Origin: Candidatus Sulfopaludibacter sp.
GTDB lineage: Bacteria; Acidobacteriota; Terriglobia; Bryobacterales; Bryobacteraceae
DNA length: 53,534 nt
NCBI GenBank assembly: GCA_031292755.1
Contig: JARLGM010000026.1
Location: 1-53,534, forward strand
Reading direction: 5' to 3'
Part shown: piece after piece, positions 1-8,732 of the stretch
Numbering within the stretch: the first letter of the stretch is position 1
Layout: the number at the start of each line of letters is the position of its first letter
Made by a program: the position numbers and the translations under genes
The notes under the pieces: model-generated
What the model saw: the letters and a program-made list of their open reading frames with translations, nothing else
What the model was told of the DNA's origin: nothing
The model's database searches: none

Positions 1-927
1 ATCGAAGCGGTAGATGTTCCGGCTGCCGGGGACCGGTCCCGAAATGCGAAAGGGCTGCATCTTGTAGGCGTAGCCGACCACGTACTGGAGGTCGGTACTC
101 CAATAGATTCGTCCGCCCGAGCGCGTCGGCCGGGTCTCCAGCCAGGGTTGATCCACGGCCTTCACGGAAGCCACTTCGAACTTCAGGGGGGCGGCGGCTT
201 GCGCGTTCAGGATGCCAATGGCGAGGGGCACCGCAAGGGCCCCAACCGCGGCGCCGGCGAGCAGGAGTCTTTTCGGGAAGGTCAGGCGGTGCGCCACGCG
301 GCCGGCCATAATCTCCGCGATACGCCGCTTCAGATTCGCGCCCGTGACTCCGGAGACGCAGGCCGCCGGCGATTCCAGATAGAACCGGCACACCGTGAGA
401 ATGCCCTCGGCATACACTTCGGGATCCCCCGCGGCGATGCCGTCGGGAAGAATTAAGACGGGTCTGCGGATGCCGAAGACGCCCGGTTCGAGGCGCGCGG
501 AAGAAGACCTCACAGGGATGGGCAGGTCGAGGGGAAGGGGCGTGGCGGCGCGCGCGATGGCGCGGATGCGCCAGAGGCACCGCAGCCAGAAAAGCAATCC
601 CAGCATGGCGCCGCAAAACCAGATGGCAAGCAGCAGCTTCGGAAGCACAGACGGCGCCGGCGCGCTCTCCGCCGAAATGGTAAAGGCCTGGCCGATCTGA
701 TTCACTACCACCGCCACCTGCGGCCGGGCGATTGCTGGAGCGGGGCGCCACTCCATGTGGCTGCCCGCGCTCACCAGTAGCGAAAACGGGACGAGGAATT
801 TGATGGATGCCGCCAGCCAGAGCCAGTACCGCAGGGCGGCGCGGTTCTGCCGTAACGCGAGCGTGAGGACCCAGACAGCGGCGCCGAACAGCGTCGATTG
901 CCACAGATGGTTCGCCATGGCCGGCAT
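1..927 (-). CDS. M56 (BlaR1-like) sensor fused to TIGR03435 domain, protease core missing; 3' end outside window
   Basis: The visible 309 codons start at ATG 927, with AAAGGG 9 nt upstream; ATG 918 is an alternative. BlaR1/M56 proteins are membrane zinc proteases that act with BlaI repressors. The N terminus (NHLWQSTLFGA) and several hydrophobic segments fit M56, followed by RRPVLILPDGI. The sequence then jumps to GDPEVYAEGIL and CVSGVTGANLK, which in relatives lie after the protease core. The HExxH helix, the WFHPL segment and the ERxxxCD motif are absent, with the reading frame intact. A further membrane segment leads to FEVASVKAV, the start of a TIGR03435 domain that runs off the window. 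The gene lies 6 nt after the blaI stop, so the two are almost certainly co-transcribed. M56 identity is clear; whether the shortened protein works is unknown. Confidence 0.8.
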   Translation of the reverse strand, partial: MPAMANHLWQSTLFGAAVWVLTLALRQNRAALRYWLWLAASIKFLVPFSLLVSAGSHMEWRPAPAIARPQVAVVVNQIGQAFTISAESAPAPSVLPKLLLAIWFCGAMLGLLFWLRCLWRIRAIARAATPLPLDLPIPVRSSSARLEPGVFGIRRPVLILPDGIAAGDPEVYAEGILTVCRFYLESPAACVSGVTGANLKRRIAEIMAGRVAHRLTFPKRLLLAGAAVGALAVPLAIGILNAQAAAPLKFEVASVKAVDQPWLETRPTRSGGRIYWSTDLQYVVGYAYKMQPFRISGPVPGSRNIYRFD

Positions 928-933
928 AGCACG

Positions 934-1308
934 TTACCCTTTCTTCTGCTTCCGCAGCGCTTTTTCGGCTTCTTTCACATCTTCCAGCGTCAGTTCCCCG
1001 GATTCCACCAGGTGCGCCATCACCATCTTGGCCCGGCCGGCGAATAGCGACAGCAACTCATCGACGAGACGGCGCTGCGCGTCGTCGCGGGAGATTGCGG
1101 CCTCGAAGATGTTGGCGTTGCTGATGCGCTTGACGCAGCGCAGGGCTTTCTTCCGCTCGAGCCGGTACACCACCGTCTGTACCGTGGTGTAGGCCGGCCG
1201 GCCGGGCTCCGGGAACGTCTCCTGAATCTCCCGAACGGAACACGCGCCCTTCTGCCAGAGGGCTTCCAGTACCTGCATCTCCAACTTCGTCAGTCTCGGT
1301 TTGGGCAT
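934..1308 (-). CDS. BlaI/MecI-family transcriptional repressor
   Basis: This 124-residue protein has the BlaI/MecI/CopY layout. An N-terminal winged helix carries TKLEMQVLEALW, VREIQETF and AYTTVQTVVYRLERK, and a C-terminal dimerisation region carries RRLVDELLSLFAGRAKMV. In the family, the repressor binds inverted repeats at its own promoter and is inactivated after a signal from the M56 sensor. Here the sensor gene follows by 6 nt in the same direction. A dyad in the upstream promoter spacer (1337-1350) is the likely operator. Start is ATG 1308. The sequence looks intact. Functional target genes beyond this operon cannot be read from the window. Confidence 0.93.
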   Translation of the reverse strand: MPKPRLTKLEMQVLEALWQKGACSVREIQETFPEPGRPAYTTVQTVVYRLERKKALRCVKRISNANIFEAAISRDDAQRRLVDELLSLFAGRAKMVMAHLVESGELTLEDVKEAEKALRKQKKG

Positions 1309-1331
1309 GTGACTAGACTACGGCTGCGTTT

Positions 1332-1360
1332 ATGCTACTACGATCATAGTCTGGCAGCAA
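1332..1360 (-). promoter_or_regulatory. Putative promoter and BlaI operator of the left blaI-M56 operon
   Basis: On the minus strand, TTGCTG (1360-1355) and TAGCAT (1337-1332) are separated by 17 nt. The 14-bp near-palindrome ACTACGATCATAGT (1337-1350, 12 of 14 positions symmetric) fills most of the spacer. A repressor there would block polymerase. The boxes are only fair matches to sigma-70 consensus. Confidence 0.45.
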
Positions 1361-1375
1361 GAGTTTTTTAGCGCC

Positions 1376-2296
1376 TCAGGATTCCGCCAGTATCGCGGCG
1401 CACAGCAGGACCAGGGCGATCCACAAGCCATCGGCCGCCAGCAGGTGCAGCATCTGCAGCCAGACCGGGGCCAGCAACAGCAGATTCAGCAGACCCAGGG
1501 CCAGTTGCGCGGACGCGAGGGCGATTACCGCCCGGGCCGCCCGGCGTGCAGTCGGCAGGCGAATGGCGCCGGCGGCGAACACAAACAGCCACGTGCCGAC
1601 TCCCGCGGCGAGCACGGGATGCAGACCGCGCAGGCGCAGGAAAATGTTGGCCGCGGGGTCGAAATCCTGCGCCAGTCCGGCCGCCAGCGATGGGGCAGGG
1701 AAGAGGGTGTCCGCCAGCGCCGCGATTACCCCCGTCGCGCCAAGCAGCATCACGGAAACCAGCGTGGCGCCGGCGATCCAGGCTTCGCGGCCACGCAGGC
1801 GCACGGCGGGCTTGCCGCCGCCCCACCACGCGGTCAGGGTCAGGCAGGCCACCAGCGTCAGGGTATTCATCAGGTGGGCCGCGTCCCACGAACCGCGAGC
1901 CGCCGATTGGTCCTTGGCCACATGCTCCAGCAGCACCAGGAACGCGCCCAGCACCGCCTCGATGAGCAGGAACAAGGTCGAAAGTTTGGCGCCGAGTCGC
2001 GCCATATGGCCGCGTGGGAACGCCCGGAACGCCCATACCAGAAGCACGCCCACCAGCACCAGGTCGATCCCGCTGGTGGCGCGATGCAGGAATTCGATCA
2101 TCTTGGCCAGCGTGTCAAAGGTGGGGGAAAGGTTTTCCCCGCACAACGGCCAGTGGTTGCCGCACCCCGCGCCGGATCCGCTGATGCGCACGAACGCGCC
2201 CCAAAGAATCACCGCCAGATTGTATGCCAGCACAGCCCAGGCGAAGCGCGCGAAGGGCCTGCTTGAGACTCGCGCCGGAGTTTCCGTTTTCAGCAT
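1376..2296 (-). CDS. ctaA: Heme A synthase, COX15/CtaA family
   Basis: The product (306 residues) would convert heme O to heme A in the cytoplasmic membrane for cytochrome oxidases. Eight hydrophobic segments can be picked out. Conserved histidines sit in EFLHR (about residue 71), DAAHLMNT, LRGLHPVL and LQMLHLLAAD, the four heme-ligand positions of the family. A cysteine pair, C45 and C52, in GCGNHWPLC corresponds to the extracellular pair of Bacillus-type CtaA. I chose ATG 2296; an in-frame upstream ATG at 2329 would add 11 residues and run into the divergent promoter. No other cytochrome oxidase genes are in the window. The gene is divergent from the TIGR03435-blaI-M56 operon. Confidence 0.9.
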   Translation of the reverse strand: MLKTETPARVSSRPFARFAWAVLAYNLAVILWGAFVRISGSGAGCGNHWPLCGENLSPTFDTLAKMIEFLHRATSGIDLVLVGVLLVWAFRAFPRGHMARLGAKLSTLFLLIEAVLGAFLVLLEHVAKDQSAARGSWDAAHLMNTLTLVACLTLTAWWGGGKPAVRLRGREAWIAGATLVSVMLLGATGVIAALADTLFPAPSLAAGLAQDFDPAANIFLRLRGLHPVLAAGVGTWLFVFAAGAIRLPTARRAARAVIALASAQLALGLLNLLLLAPVWLQMLHLLAADGLWIALVLLCAAILAES

Positions 2297-2322
2297 GAGC
2301 GGAAAATTCCATTGTAAGGCCC

Positions 2323-2377
2323 TTGACACCGCCCGGCGTCAATGTTATTTTTGCAGCATAGTGTTGCTTTTACAACA
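2323..2377 (+). promoter_or_regulatory. Promoter with tandem BlaI-like operators
   Basis: TTGACA (2323-2328) and TATTTT (2346-2351) are separated by 17 nt, a strong sigma-70-type promoter. Two similar dyads follow, TGTTATTTTTGCAGCA (2343-2358) and TGTTGCTTTTACAACA (2362-2377; perfect TGTTG/CAACA arms), 19 bp apart. They cover the -10 box, the expected transcription start and the GTG start codon. A BlaI-family gene lies in the operon, so self-repression is the obvious reading. Confidence 0.6.
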
Positions 2378-3206
2378 TAGAGCGCTGGGCCTGATCGGGT
2401 TTGCCTGCTGCCTGGCCTCGGCCCAGACCTTCGACGCCGCTTCGGTAAAGCCGGCAATTCTGCAACGCGGGCCGATGGCCGAACCCGCCGGTGGCCCCGG
2501 CAGTAAGGATCCGGGCCGCATCCATTACCCTGCCGTCACCTTGCAGTTCCTTCTGCTGAGAGCTTACGACGTGACCAGCTTTCAGCTTTCAGGACCCGGT
2601 TGGCTGGAGACGGAGCGCTTCGACGTGGATGCCACCATGCCGGCGGGCACCGCCATGCCGCAGTTCCGGACGATGCTGCGGAATTTGCTGGCGGAGCGGT
2701 TCCAACTCACGGCCCACGCCGAGACGAAAGATGTGTCCGGGTATTCGCTGGTCGTCAGGAACAGGCTGAAACTCAAGGAATCCGCGGGACCGCCGGCCCC
2801 GCCCAACGATGGCGCTCCGGTGGCGTTGCAGCTGGGCGCCGACAACTACTTCGTGCCGCCAGCCCGGCAGGGCGTCTTCTTTCAACTGACCGGTATGAAA
2901 AGCGCCCGCTCGACCTTTCGCCAGGTGACTATGCCGGAACTGGCCGCCACCTTGCAGGACCAGTTGAAGCGGCCCGTGACGGACGACACCGGCCTCACCG
3001 CGAAATACGATTTCGTTTTGAGTTACGCCACCGAGGGGCTGTACCTGGGCAGCGGACGCATACCCGTTGGACCAGGCGGCGAGGATGCGCATCCCGACAT
3101 CTCCAGCGCGCTTTCGGAGCAACTTGGGCTCAAGCTGGAGGCGAAGAAAGTTACCACGCAGGCGATCGTCATCGATCACATCGAGAAGACTCCCACCGGG
3201 AACTGA
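2361..3206 (+). CDS. TIGR03435-family exported protein
   Basis: This is a 281-residue member of the acidobacterial TIGR03435 family, whose biochemical role is not established. From GTG 2361 the N terminus is a signal peptide ending near CCLASAQ. The family start motif follows (TFDAASVKPA), then YPAVTLQFLLLRAYDV, SGPGWLETERFDVDA, FRTMLRNLLAERFQL and the C-terminal FVLSYA and SEQLGLKLE segments. The open frame extends far upstream across ctaA on the other strand, but nothing there resembles the family. TTG 2364 is an alternative start. It is the first gene of a tight operon: the BlaI gene begins 1 nt after its stop. The promoter predicts a start site within a few bases of the GTG, so the message may be leaderless. 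Confidence 0.85.
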   Translation: MLLLQHRALGLIGFACCLASAQTFDAASVKPAILQRGPMAEPAGGPGSKDPGRIHYPAVTLQFLLLRAYDVTSFQLSGPGWLETERFDVDATMPAGTAMPQFRTMLRNLLAERFQLTAHAETKDVSGYSLVVRNRLKLKESAGPPAPPNDGAPVALQLGADNYFVPPARQGVFFQLTGMKSARSTFRQVTMPELAATLQDQLKRPVTDDTGLTAKYDFVLSYATEGLYLGSGRIPVGPGGEDAHPDISSALSEQLGLKLEAKKVTTQAIVIDHIEKTPTGN

Positions 3207-3207
3207 C

Positions 3208-3600
3208 ATGACCAGGAAAGACGGACATCGCACGCTCAGCCGCCGGGAACGGCAGATGATGGACATCCTGTACCAGCGCGGACGCGCCAGTGCCACGGAG
3301 ATTCACCAGGCGCTGCCGGACCCGCCCAGCTACTCGGCGGTGCGCGCGAAACTGCGCGTGCTGGAGGAGAAGGGCCACGTGCGGCACGAGGAAGAATCGC
3401 TGCACTATGTGTATCTGCCCACCATGCCACGGGAGACGGCGCGCCGCTCGGCGCTGCGGCACATGGTGTCGACATTTTTCGAAGGATCGGTGGAGCAGAC
3501 CGTGGCGGCGCTGCTGGATCTTTCCGCCGCCAACCTTTCGCCGGAAGATCTGGACCGCATTTCGCAATTGATCGAAGACGCAAAAAAGGAAGGAGCCTGA
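3208..3600 (+). CDS. BlaI/MecI-family transcriptional repressor (second copy)
   Basis: The 130-residue product has the BlaI winged helix (LSRRERQMMDILYQRG, ATEIHQALPDPPSYSAVRAKL, VLEEKGHV) and the acidobacterial C-terminal module (PRETARRSALRHMVSTFF, LSPEDLDRI). It probably represses its own operon through the two dyads at 2343-2377. It sits between the TIGR03435 gene (1 nt gap) and the M56 gene (2 nt gap), so the three are translated together. It is clearly different from the other BlaI protein in the window, so the two loci may respond to different signals. Confidence 0.93.
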   Translation: MTRKDGHRTLSRRERQMMDILYQRGRASATEIHQALPDPPSYSAVRAKLRVLEEKGHVRHEEESLHYVYLPTMPRETARRSALRHMVSTFFEGSVEQTVAALLDLSAANLSPEDLDRISQLIEDAKKEGA

Positions 3601-3602
3601 GT

Positions 3603-5321
3603 ATGACGGACCTCGCATTTTTGACGCAATGTGCGTGGAAGGGGAGCATTCTGATGCTGGCGGGATTCGCGGCGTCCGCGCTGCTGCGGCGGCGGTCGGC
3701 GGCGCTGCGGCACTCGGTGTGGGTGGCGTGCTTCGCCGCGCTGCTGGCGCTGCCGGTGGCCATTCTGAGGCTGCCGCCCTGGGCCGTTCTGGGCCAGCAG
3801 GAGAAGCCGGCGATAGTGGCGCCGGCCGCTCCCACTGCCGCGGTGAGCGTGACCACCACGATATCCGCGCCGGTCCAGGAGCCAATCGACGTGCCGCGCC
3901 GGATATGGCTGGCCGGCGCCGGGATGACGGCCTTTTGGTTCCTGGCCGGCATGCTGCGGACCTCGTGGATGGTGCGGCGCGCCACGCCCGCGCCGGATGC
4001 GGCGGAACTGGCCGGGTCGCTCGGAATCGGCCGGCGTGTGCGCGTGCTCTTCAGCGAGGCCACGCCGATGCCAATGACGTGGGGCCTGTTCCGGCCCGTG
4101 GTGGTGCTCCCGACAGGCGCCGCGGAGTGGCCGGCGGCGCGCCTGCGCACGGTGCTACTGCATGAGCTGGTACACGTCCGCCGCCTGGATCTGCTGGCGC
4201 AGGAAATTGGCCAGGCTGTCTGCTGCCTCTACTGGTTCCATCCGCTGGCCTGGATCATGGCGAGGCAGCTTCGCCAGGAGCGCGAGCAGGCTTGTGACGA
4301 CGCTGTTCTGGCGCGCGGAATTCCCGCCCCTGAGTATGCCGGCCACCTGATGGACCTGGTCCGCGCTCTGGCGGCGCGCCGCAATGCGTGGAGTCACGCT
4401 CCCGCCATGGCCGAAGTTTCCGGACTGGAACTCCGCGTGCGCGCCCTGCTGGATTCCCGGCGTGACCGTCGCCCGCTGAATCGCCGCAAAGGTCTGGCGA
4501 TTGCCGCGGCAGGGGCGGCGCTGCTGCTACCGCTGGCTGCGGTTTCCGAGACCAGACCCGGGGTGCCCACAGTCACGGTGGAACCCGCTCCGGTTCCGGC
4601 GATCCTGCCCGCGCCGATCGCCGTTTCGCCGCGTCCCGTGCTCCGGCGCAAGCTCCTGGCTCTTGCCGCCGCGCCCGCGCCGCCCCAGGCTGGGATCGGC
4701 TCGCTGTCCGGCACGGTCCGCGACCCCAGCGGCGCGGTGGTCCCGGGCTGCACCGTGGCCCTGACCGGCGTGGATGGTTCCGGCGCGTACACCATGCAGA
4801 CCGATGCAACCGGCCAGTATCGCTTCAGCTCTGTTCTGGCCGGCAAATACAATGTGGAAGTCCGCGCTCCGGGCTTTGCTGCGTTCAAGCTGGAGCAACT
4901 GCCGGTGACCGATGGCAACGCGGCGCAGATCAACGTCAACCTGCTGGTCGGGAAAATCTCGGAGACGGTGACGGTGCAGGGCAAACGGTCGGCCACGGCG
5001 GCTCCTCCCGTTCCTGCCGTGGCGCAGCGAATCAAAGTCGGCGGCATGGTACAGATCTCCCGCTTGCTCAGGCAGCCGCGGCCAGTTTATCCCGACGAAC
5101 TGCAACAACTGGGGGTGGAGGGCACGGTGAGGCTCCAGGCCGTCATTTCCAAGGAGGGTATTCCGATCGATCTGCGGGCGGTCCCGAGCAGTGTGGATCC
5201 GCGGCTGGTGCCTCTGGCTATGGACGCCGTCTCGCAATGGCGCTACTCACCGACGCTCTTGAACGGCGAGCCGGTCGAGACCGCCACCACCATCGATGTC
5301 ACGTTTACGCTGAACCAATGA
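3603..5321 (+). CDS. M56 (BlaR1-like) metallopeptidase fused to carboxypeptidase-regulatory and TonB C-terminal domains
   Basis: The 572-residue protein begins with membrane segments and an intact M56 core. HELVH is at residues 187-191 (zinc-binding HExxH), followed by WFHPLAW and QEREQACDDAVL, the usual third-ligand region. A further membrane segment (about 296-312) leads to a beta-sandwich like the N-terminal domain of Oar receptors (about 370-465; SGTVRDPSGAVVPG, TDATGQYRF, VEVRAPGF). The last 90 residues are a TonB C-terminal fold (RPVYPDELQQLGVEGTVRL, AVSQWRYSPTLLNGEPV). Family knowledge says M56 proteins relay a signal to BlaI. The two extra domains normally occur in outer-membrane receptors and TonB, so this fusion could sense or contact the cell envelope; that is inference. 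Confidence 0.9.
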   Translation: MTDLAFLTQCAWKGSILMLAGFAASALLRRRSAALRHSVWVACFAALLALPVAILRLPPWAVLGQQEKPAIVAPAAPTAAVSVTTTISAPVQEPIDVPRRIWLAGAGMTAFWFLAGMLRTSWMVRRATPAPDAAELAGSLGIGRRVRVLFSEATPMPMTWGLFRPVVVLPTGAAEWPAARLRTVLLHELVHVRRLDLLAQEIGQAVCCLYWFHPLAWIMARQLRQEREQACDDAVLARGIPAPEYAGHLMDLVRALAARRNAWSHAPAMAEVSGLELRVRALLDSRRDRRPLNRRKGLAIAAAGAALLLPLAAVSETRPGVPTVTVEPAPVPAILPAPIAVSPRPVLRRKLLALAAAPAPPQAGIGSLSGTVRDPSGAVVPGCTVALTGVDGSGAYTMQTDATGQYRFSSVLAGKYNVEVRAPGFAAFKLEQLPVTDGNAAQINVNLLVGKISETVTVQGKRSATAAPPVPAVAQRIKVGGMVQISRLLRQPRPVYPDELQQLGVEGTVRLQAVISKEGIPIDLRAVPSSVDPRLVPLAMDAVSQWRYSPTLLNGEPVETATTIDVTFTLNQ

Positions 5322-5343
5322 AGCACTGAAACGGAAAAGGCGG

Positions 5344-5386
5344 AAAAGGGGACAGACGCATTTTTAAAATGCGTCTGTCCCCTTTT
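5344..5386. repeat. Perfect 21-bp-arm palindrome, terminator-like, related to 16690-16734
   Basis: Two arms of 21 bp (5344-5364 and 5366-5386) are exact reverse complements around a single T. Each arm contains GACAGACGCATTTT, and a T-run ends the right arm. It lies 22 nt after the M56 stop and 63 nt before the isocitrate dehydrogenase start. It could form a very stable hairpin and act as a terminator for the upstream operon. A second, imperfect copy of the same arms occurs at 16690-16734, so this is probably a dispersed repeat. Confidence 0.8.
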
Positions 5387-5449
5387 TGAGTTTCTCCACA
5401 CTTCTGCTTGCGCGATGTAGAGCATTCCGATATCGTGGTTGTTTCCGCT

Positions 5450-6901
5450 ATGTCATCAAAAATCCCTATCACCGTCGCTCACGGCGACGGTATCGGCCCG
5501 GAAATCATGAACGCCACGCTCCAGATTTTGGAAGCGGCCGGCGCGGCTCTAGACATCGAGACCATTGAAATTGGCGAAAAGGTTTATCTGCGCGGCAATT
5601 CCGCCGGGATTGAACCGAGCGCATGGGACTCGCTCCTGCGCACCAAAGTTTTCCTGAAAGCTCCCATCACCACGCCGCAGGGCGGGGGATTCAAGAGCCT
5701 GAACGTGACTACACGCAAGACCTTGGGGCAGTATGCCAATGTGCGGCCGTGTGTCTCCTACGATCCGTTCATCGACACCAAGCACCCCAATATGGACGTA
5801 GTGATCGTGCGCGAGAACGAAGAGGATCTGTACGCCGGCATCGAGTACCAACTCACTCCCGAAGTGACGTCCTGCATCAAGCTGATCTCCCGGCCGGGGA
5901 GCGAGAAGATTGTCCGCTACGCGTTCGAATACGCCCGCCTGCACAATCGCAAAAAGGTCACCTGCTTCATGAAGGACAACATCATGAAGATGACCGACGG
6001 CCTGTTCCACAAGGTCTTCGACGAAATCGCCAAACAGTATCCCGATATCCAGAACGAGGCCTGGATCGTGGACATCGGCGCGGCCAAAATGGCCGATACG
6101 CCGGAAGCCTTCGACGTAATCGTGATGCCCAACCTGTACGGCGATATACTCTCGGACGTGGCGGCGCAGATTGCCGGTTCGGTGGGTCTGGCGGGGTCGG
6201 CGAATATCGGCGAAAAATGCGCCATGTTCGAAGCCATTCATGGTTCCGCGCCGCGGCGCGCCGGGCAGAATCTGGCGAATCCTTCGGGCCTGCTGCTGGG
6301 GTCGGTCCTGATGCTGGTGCATATCAACCTGCCGGAAACGGCCGAGCGCGTTCACAACGCCTGGCTGCGCACCATCGAAGACGGCGTCCACACTTACGAT
6401 ATTTTCACCGAGGGAGTGAGCACACAGAAGGTCGGGACGAAGGAATTCGCCGCCGCGGTGGTGGCGCGACTGGGGCAGAAGCCCAATATCCTGAAGCCGG
6501 TGAAGTATGCCAAGCGGCCGGAGGGCGCCGCTGCCGCGCCCGCTGCTCACCAGATGACCGCCGATCACACGAAGATGGAACTGATTGGCATCGACGTATT
6601 CGTGTACTGGCCTTCGCGCAATCCCAACGCCCTGGCCGAGGCCGTGGGCAAGTTTGCAGGCAACGGTCTGAGCCTGCAGATGATCGACAATCGGGGGGTA
6701 AAAGTGTGGCCCGCCGGCCGCGCGGAAACGTTCTGCACCGACAGTTTCCGCTGCCGCTTCGTTGCCGAGGGAGCCACCGATATGGCCGCCTGTCTCGGCG
6801 TGCTCCAGCAGGTGGCCGCCGCCGGTATCGAGATCGCTTCCACCCAGGCGCTGCGCACGTTCGATGGCGCGCCGGGCTTCACCTTGGCACAGGGACAATA
6901 A
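5450..6901 (+). CDS. icd: NADP-type isocitrate dehydrogenase, long bacterial form with extra C-terminal domain
   Basis: The 483-residue product oxidises isocitrate to 2-oxoglutarate in the citric acid cycle. The N terminus has AHGDGIGPEI. The substrate region contains NVTTRKTLGQYANVRP and VIVRENEEDLYAGIEYQ. The metal-site region has PNLYGDILSDVAAQIAGS and the cofactor loop has FEAIHGSAPRRAGQN. About 120 extra residues after residue 360 (GIDVFVYW, FRCRFVAEG) match the C-terminal domain of the long forms found in Thermus and Rickettsia. ATG 5450 fits the conserved N terminus; a TTG start at 5408 would add 14 unrelated residues. purE follows after 3 nt, so the two are probably co-transcribed. 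Confidence 0.92.
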   Translation: MSSKIPITVAHGDGIGPEIMNATLQILEAAGAALDIETIEIGEKVYLRGNSAGIEPSAWDSLLRTKVFLKAPITTPQGGGFKSLNVTTRKTLGQYANVRPCVSYDPFIDTKHPNMDVVIVRENEEDLYAGIEYQLTPEVTSCIKLISRPGSEKIVRYAFEYARLHNRKKVTCFMKDNIMKMTDGLFHKVFDEIAKQYPDIQNEAWIVDIGAAKMADTPEAFDVIVMPNLYGDILSDVAAQIAGSVGLAGSANIGEKCAMFEAIHGSAPRRAGQNLANPSGLLLGSVLMLVHINLPETAERVHNAWLRTIEDGVHTYDIFTEGVSTQKVGTKEFAAAVVARLGQKPNILKPVKYAKRPEGAAAAPAAHQMTADHTKMELIGIDVFVYWPSRNPNALAEAVGKFAGNGLSLQMIDNRGVKVWPAGRAETFCTDSFRCRFVAEGATDMAACLGVLQQVAAAGIEIASTQALRTFDGAPGFTLAQGQ

Positions 6902-6904
6902 CGA

Positions 6905-7396
6905 ATGAGCGAGAATTCCCCGCTGGTGGCCGTGATCATGGGTAGTAAATCGGACTGGGAGGCGATGCGCCAGGCCGATGAGACGCTGGCGAAATTCGGC
7001 GTTCCGCACGAGTGCCGGGTGCTCTCCGCGCATCGCACCCCGGCCCAGACGGCGGAGTACGTCGAAGGGGCCGAAGCGCGGGGCGTGGAAGTGATCATCG
7101 CCGCGTCGGGCGGCGCGGCGCATTTGGCGGGAGTCTGCGCAGCGCACACAGTGCTCCCGGTGCTGGGTGTGCCGATGGAAAGCGCCGCGCTGAAGGGGCT
7201 GGATTCTCTGCTTTCCACCGTTCAAATGCCCGCCGGAATTCCGGTGGGCACCCTGGCGATTGGGCCGGCGGGCGCGCGCAATGCCGCTCTGCTGGCCGTC
7301 GCTATTCTGGCGGGCAGCCGTCCCGCGCTACGGGATAAGCTACGTGCCTTTCGAGCGGAACAGAGCGCCAAGGTTCTGGCCGAGACGCTCCCCTAA
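6905..7396 (+). CDS. purE: N5-carboxyaminoimidazole ribonucleotide mutase (PurE class I)
   Basis: This 163-residue cytoplasmic enzyme of purine synthesis rearranges N5-CAIR to CAIR. Class I motifs are clear: VIMGSKSDWEAM at the N terminus, LSAHRTP with the catalytic histidine, IIAASGGAAHLAGV, and GVPMESAALKGLDSLLSTVQMP. The length is normal for the family. No purK is adjacent, although class I PurE normally depends on PurK, so it must be elsewhere. The start overlaps no upstream gene and lies 3 nt after icd. The C terminus runs to the end of the divergent neighbour: its stop is 1 nt from the 3' end of the Gly-Thr repeat gene. Confidence 0.95.
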   Translation: MSENSPLVAVIMGSKSDWEAMRQADETLAKFGVPHECRVLSAHRTPAQTAEYVEGAEARGVEVIIAASGGAAHLAGVCAAHTVLPVLGVPMESAALKGLDSLLSTVQMPAGIPVGTLAIGPAGARNAALLAVAILAGSRPALRDKLRAFRAEQSAKVLAETLP

Positions 7397-7397
7397 G

Positions 7398-8732
<1,335 letters not shown>

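Noticed and set aside
1563..2360. Open frame upstream of the TIGR03435 start, in frame with it
   Set aside because: It is opposite to ctaA, has no family match and lies before the strong promoter at 2323; the protein starts at GTG 2361.
5549..7225. Long minus-strand open frame (558 codons) opposite icd and purE
   Set aside because: Its residues are His/Arg-rich and low in hydrophobic order, as expected of a shadow of two well-supported genes.
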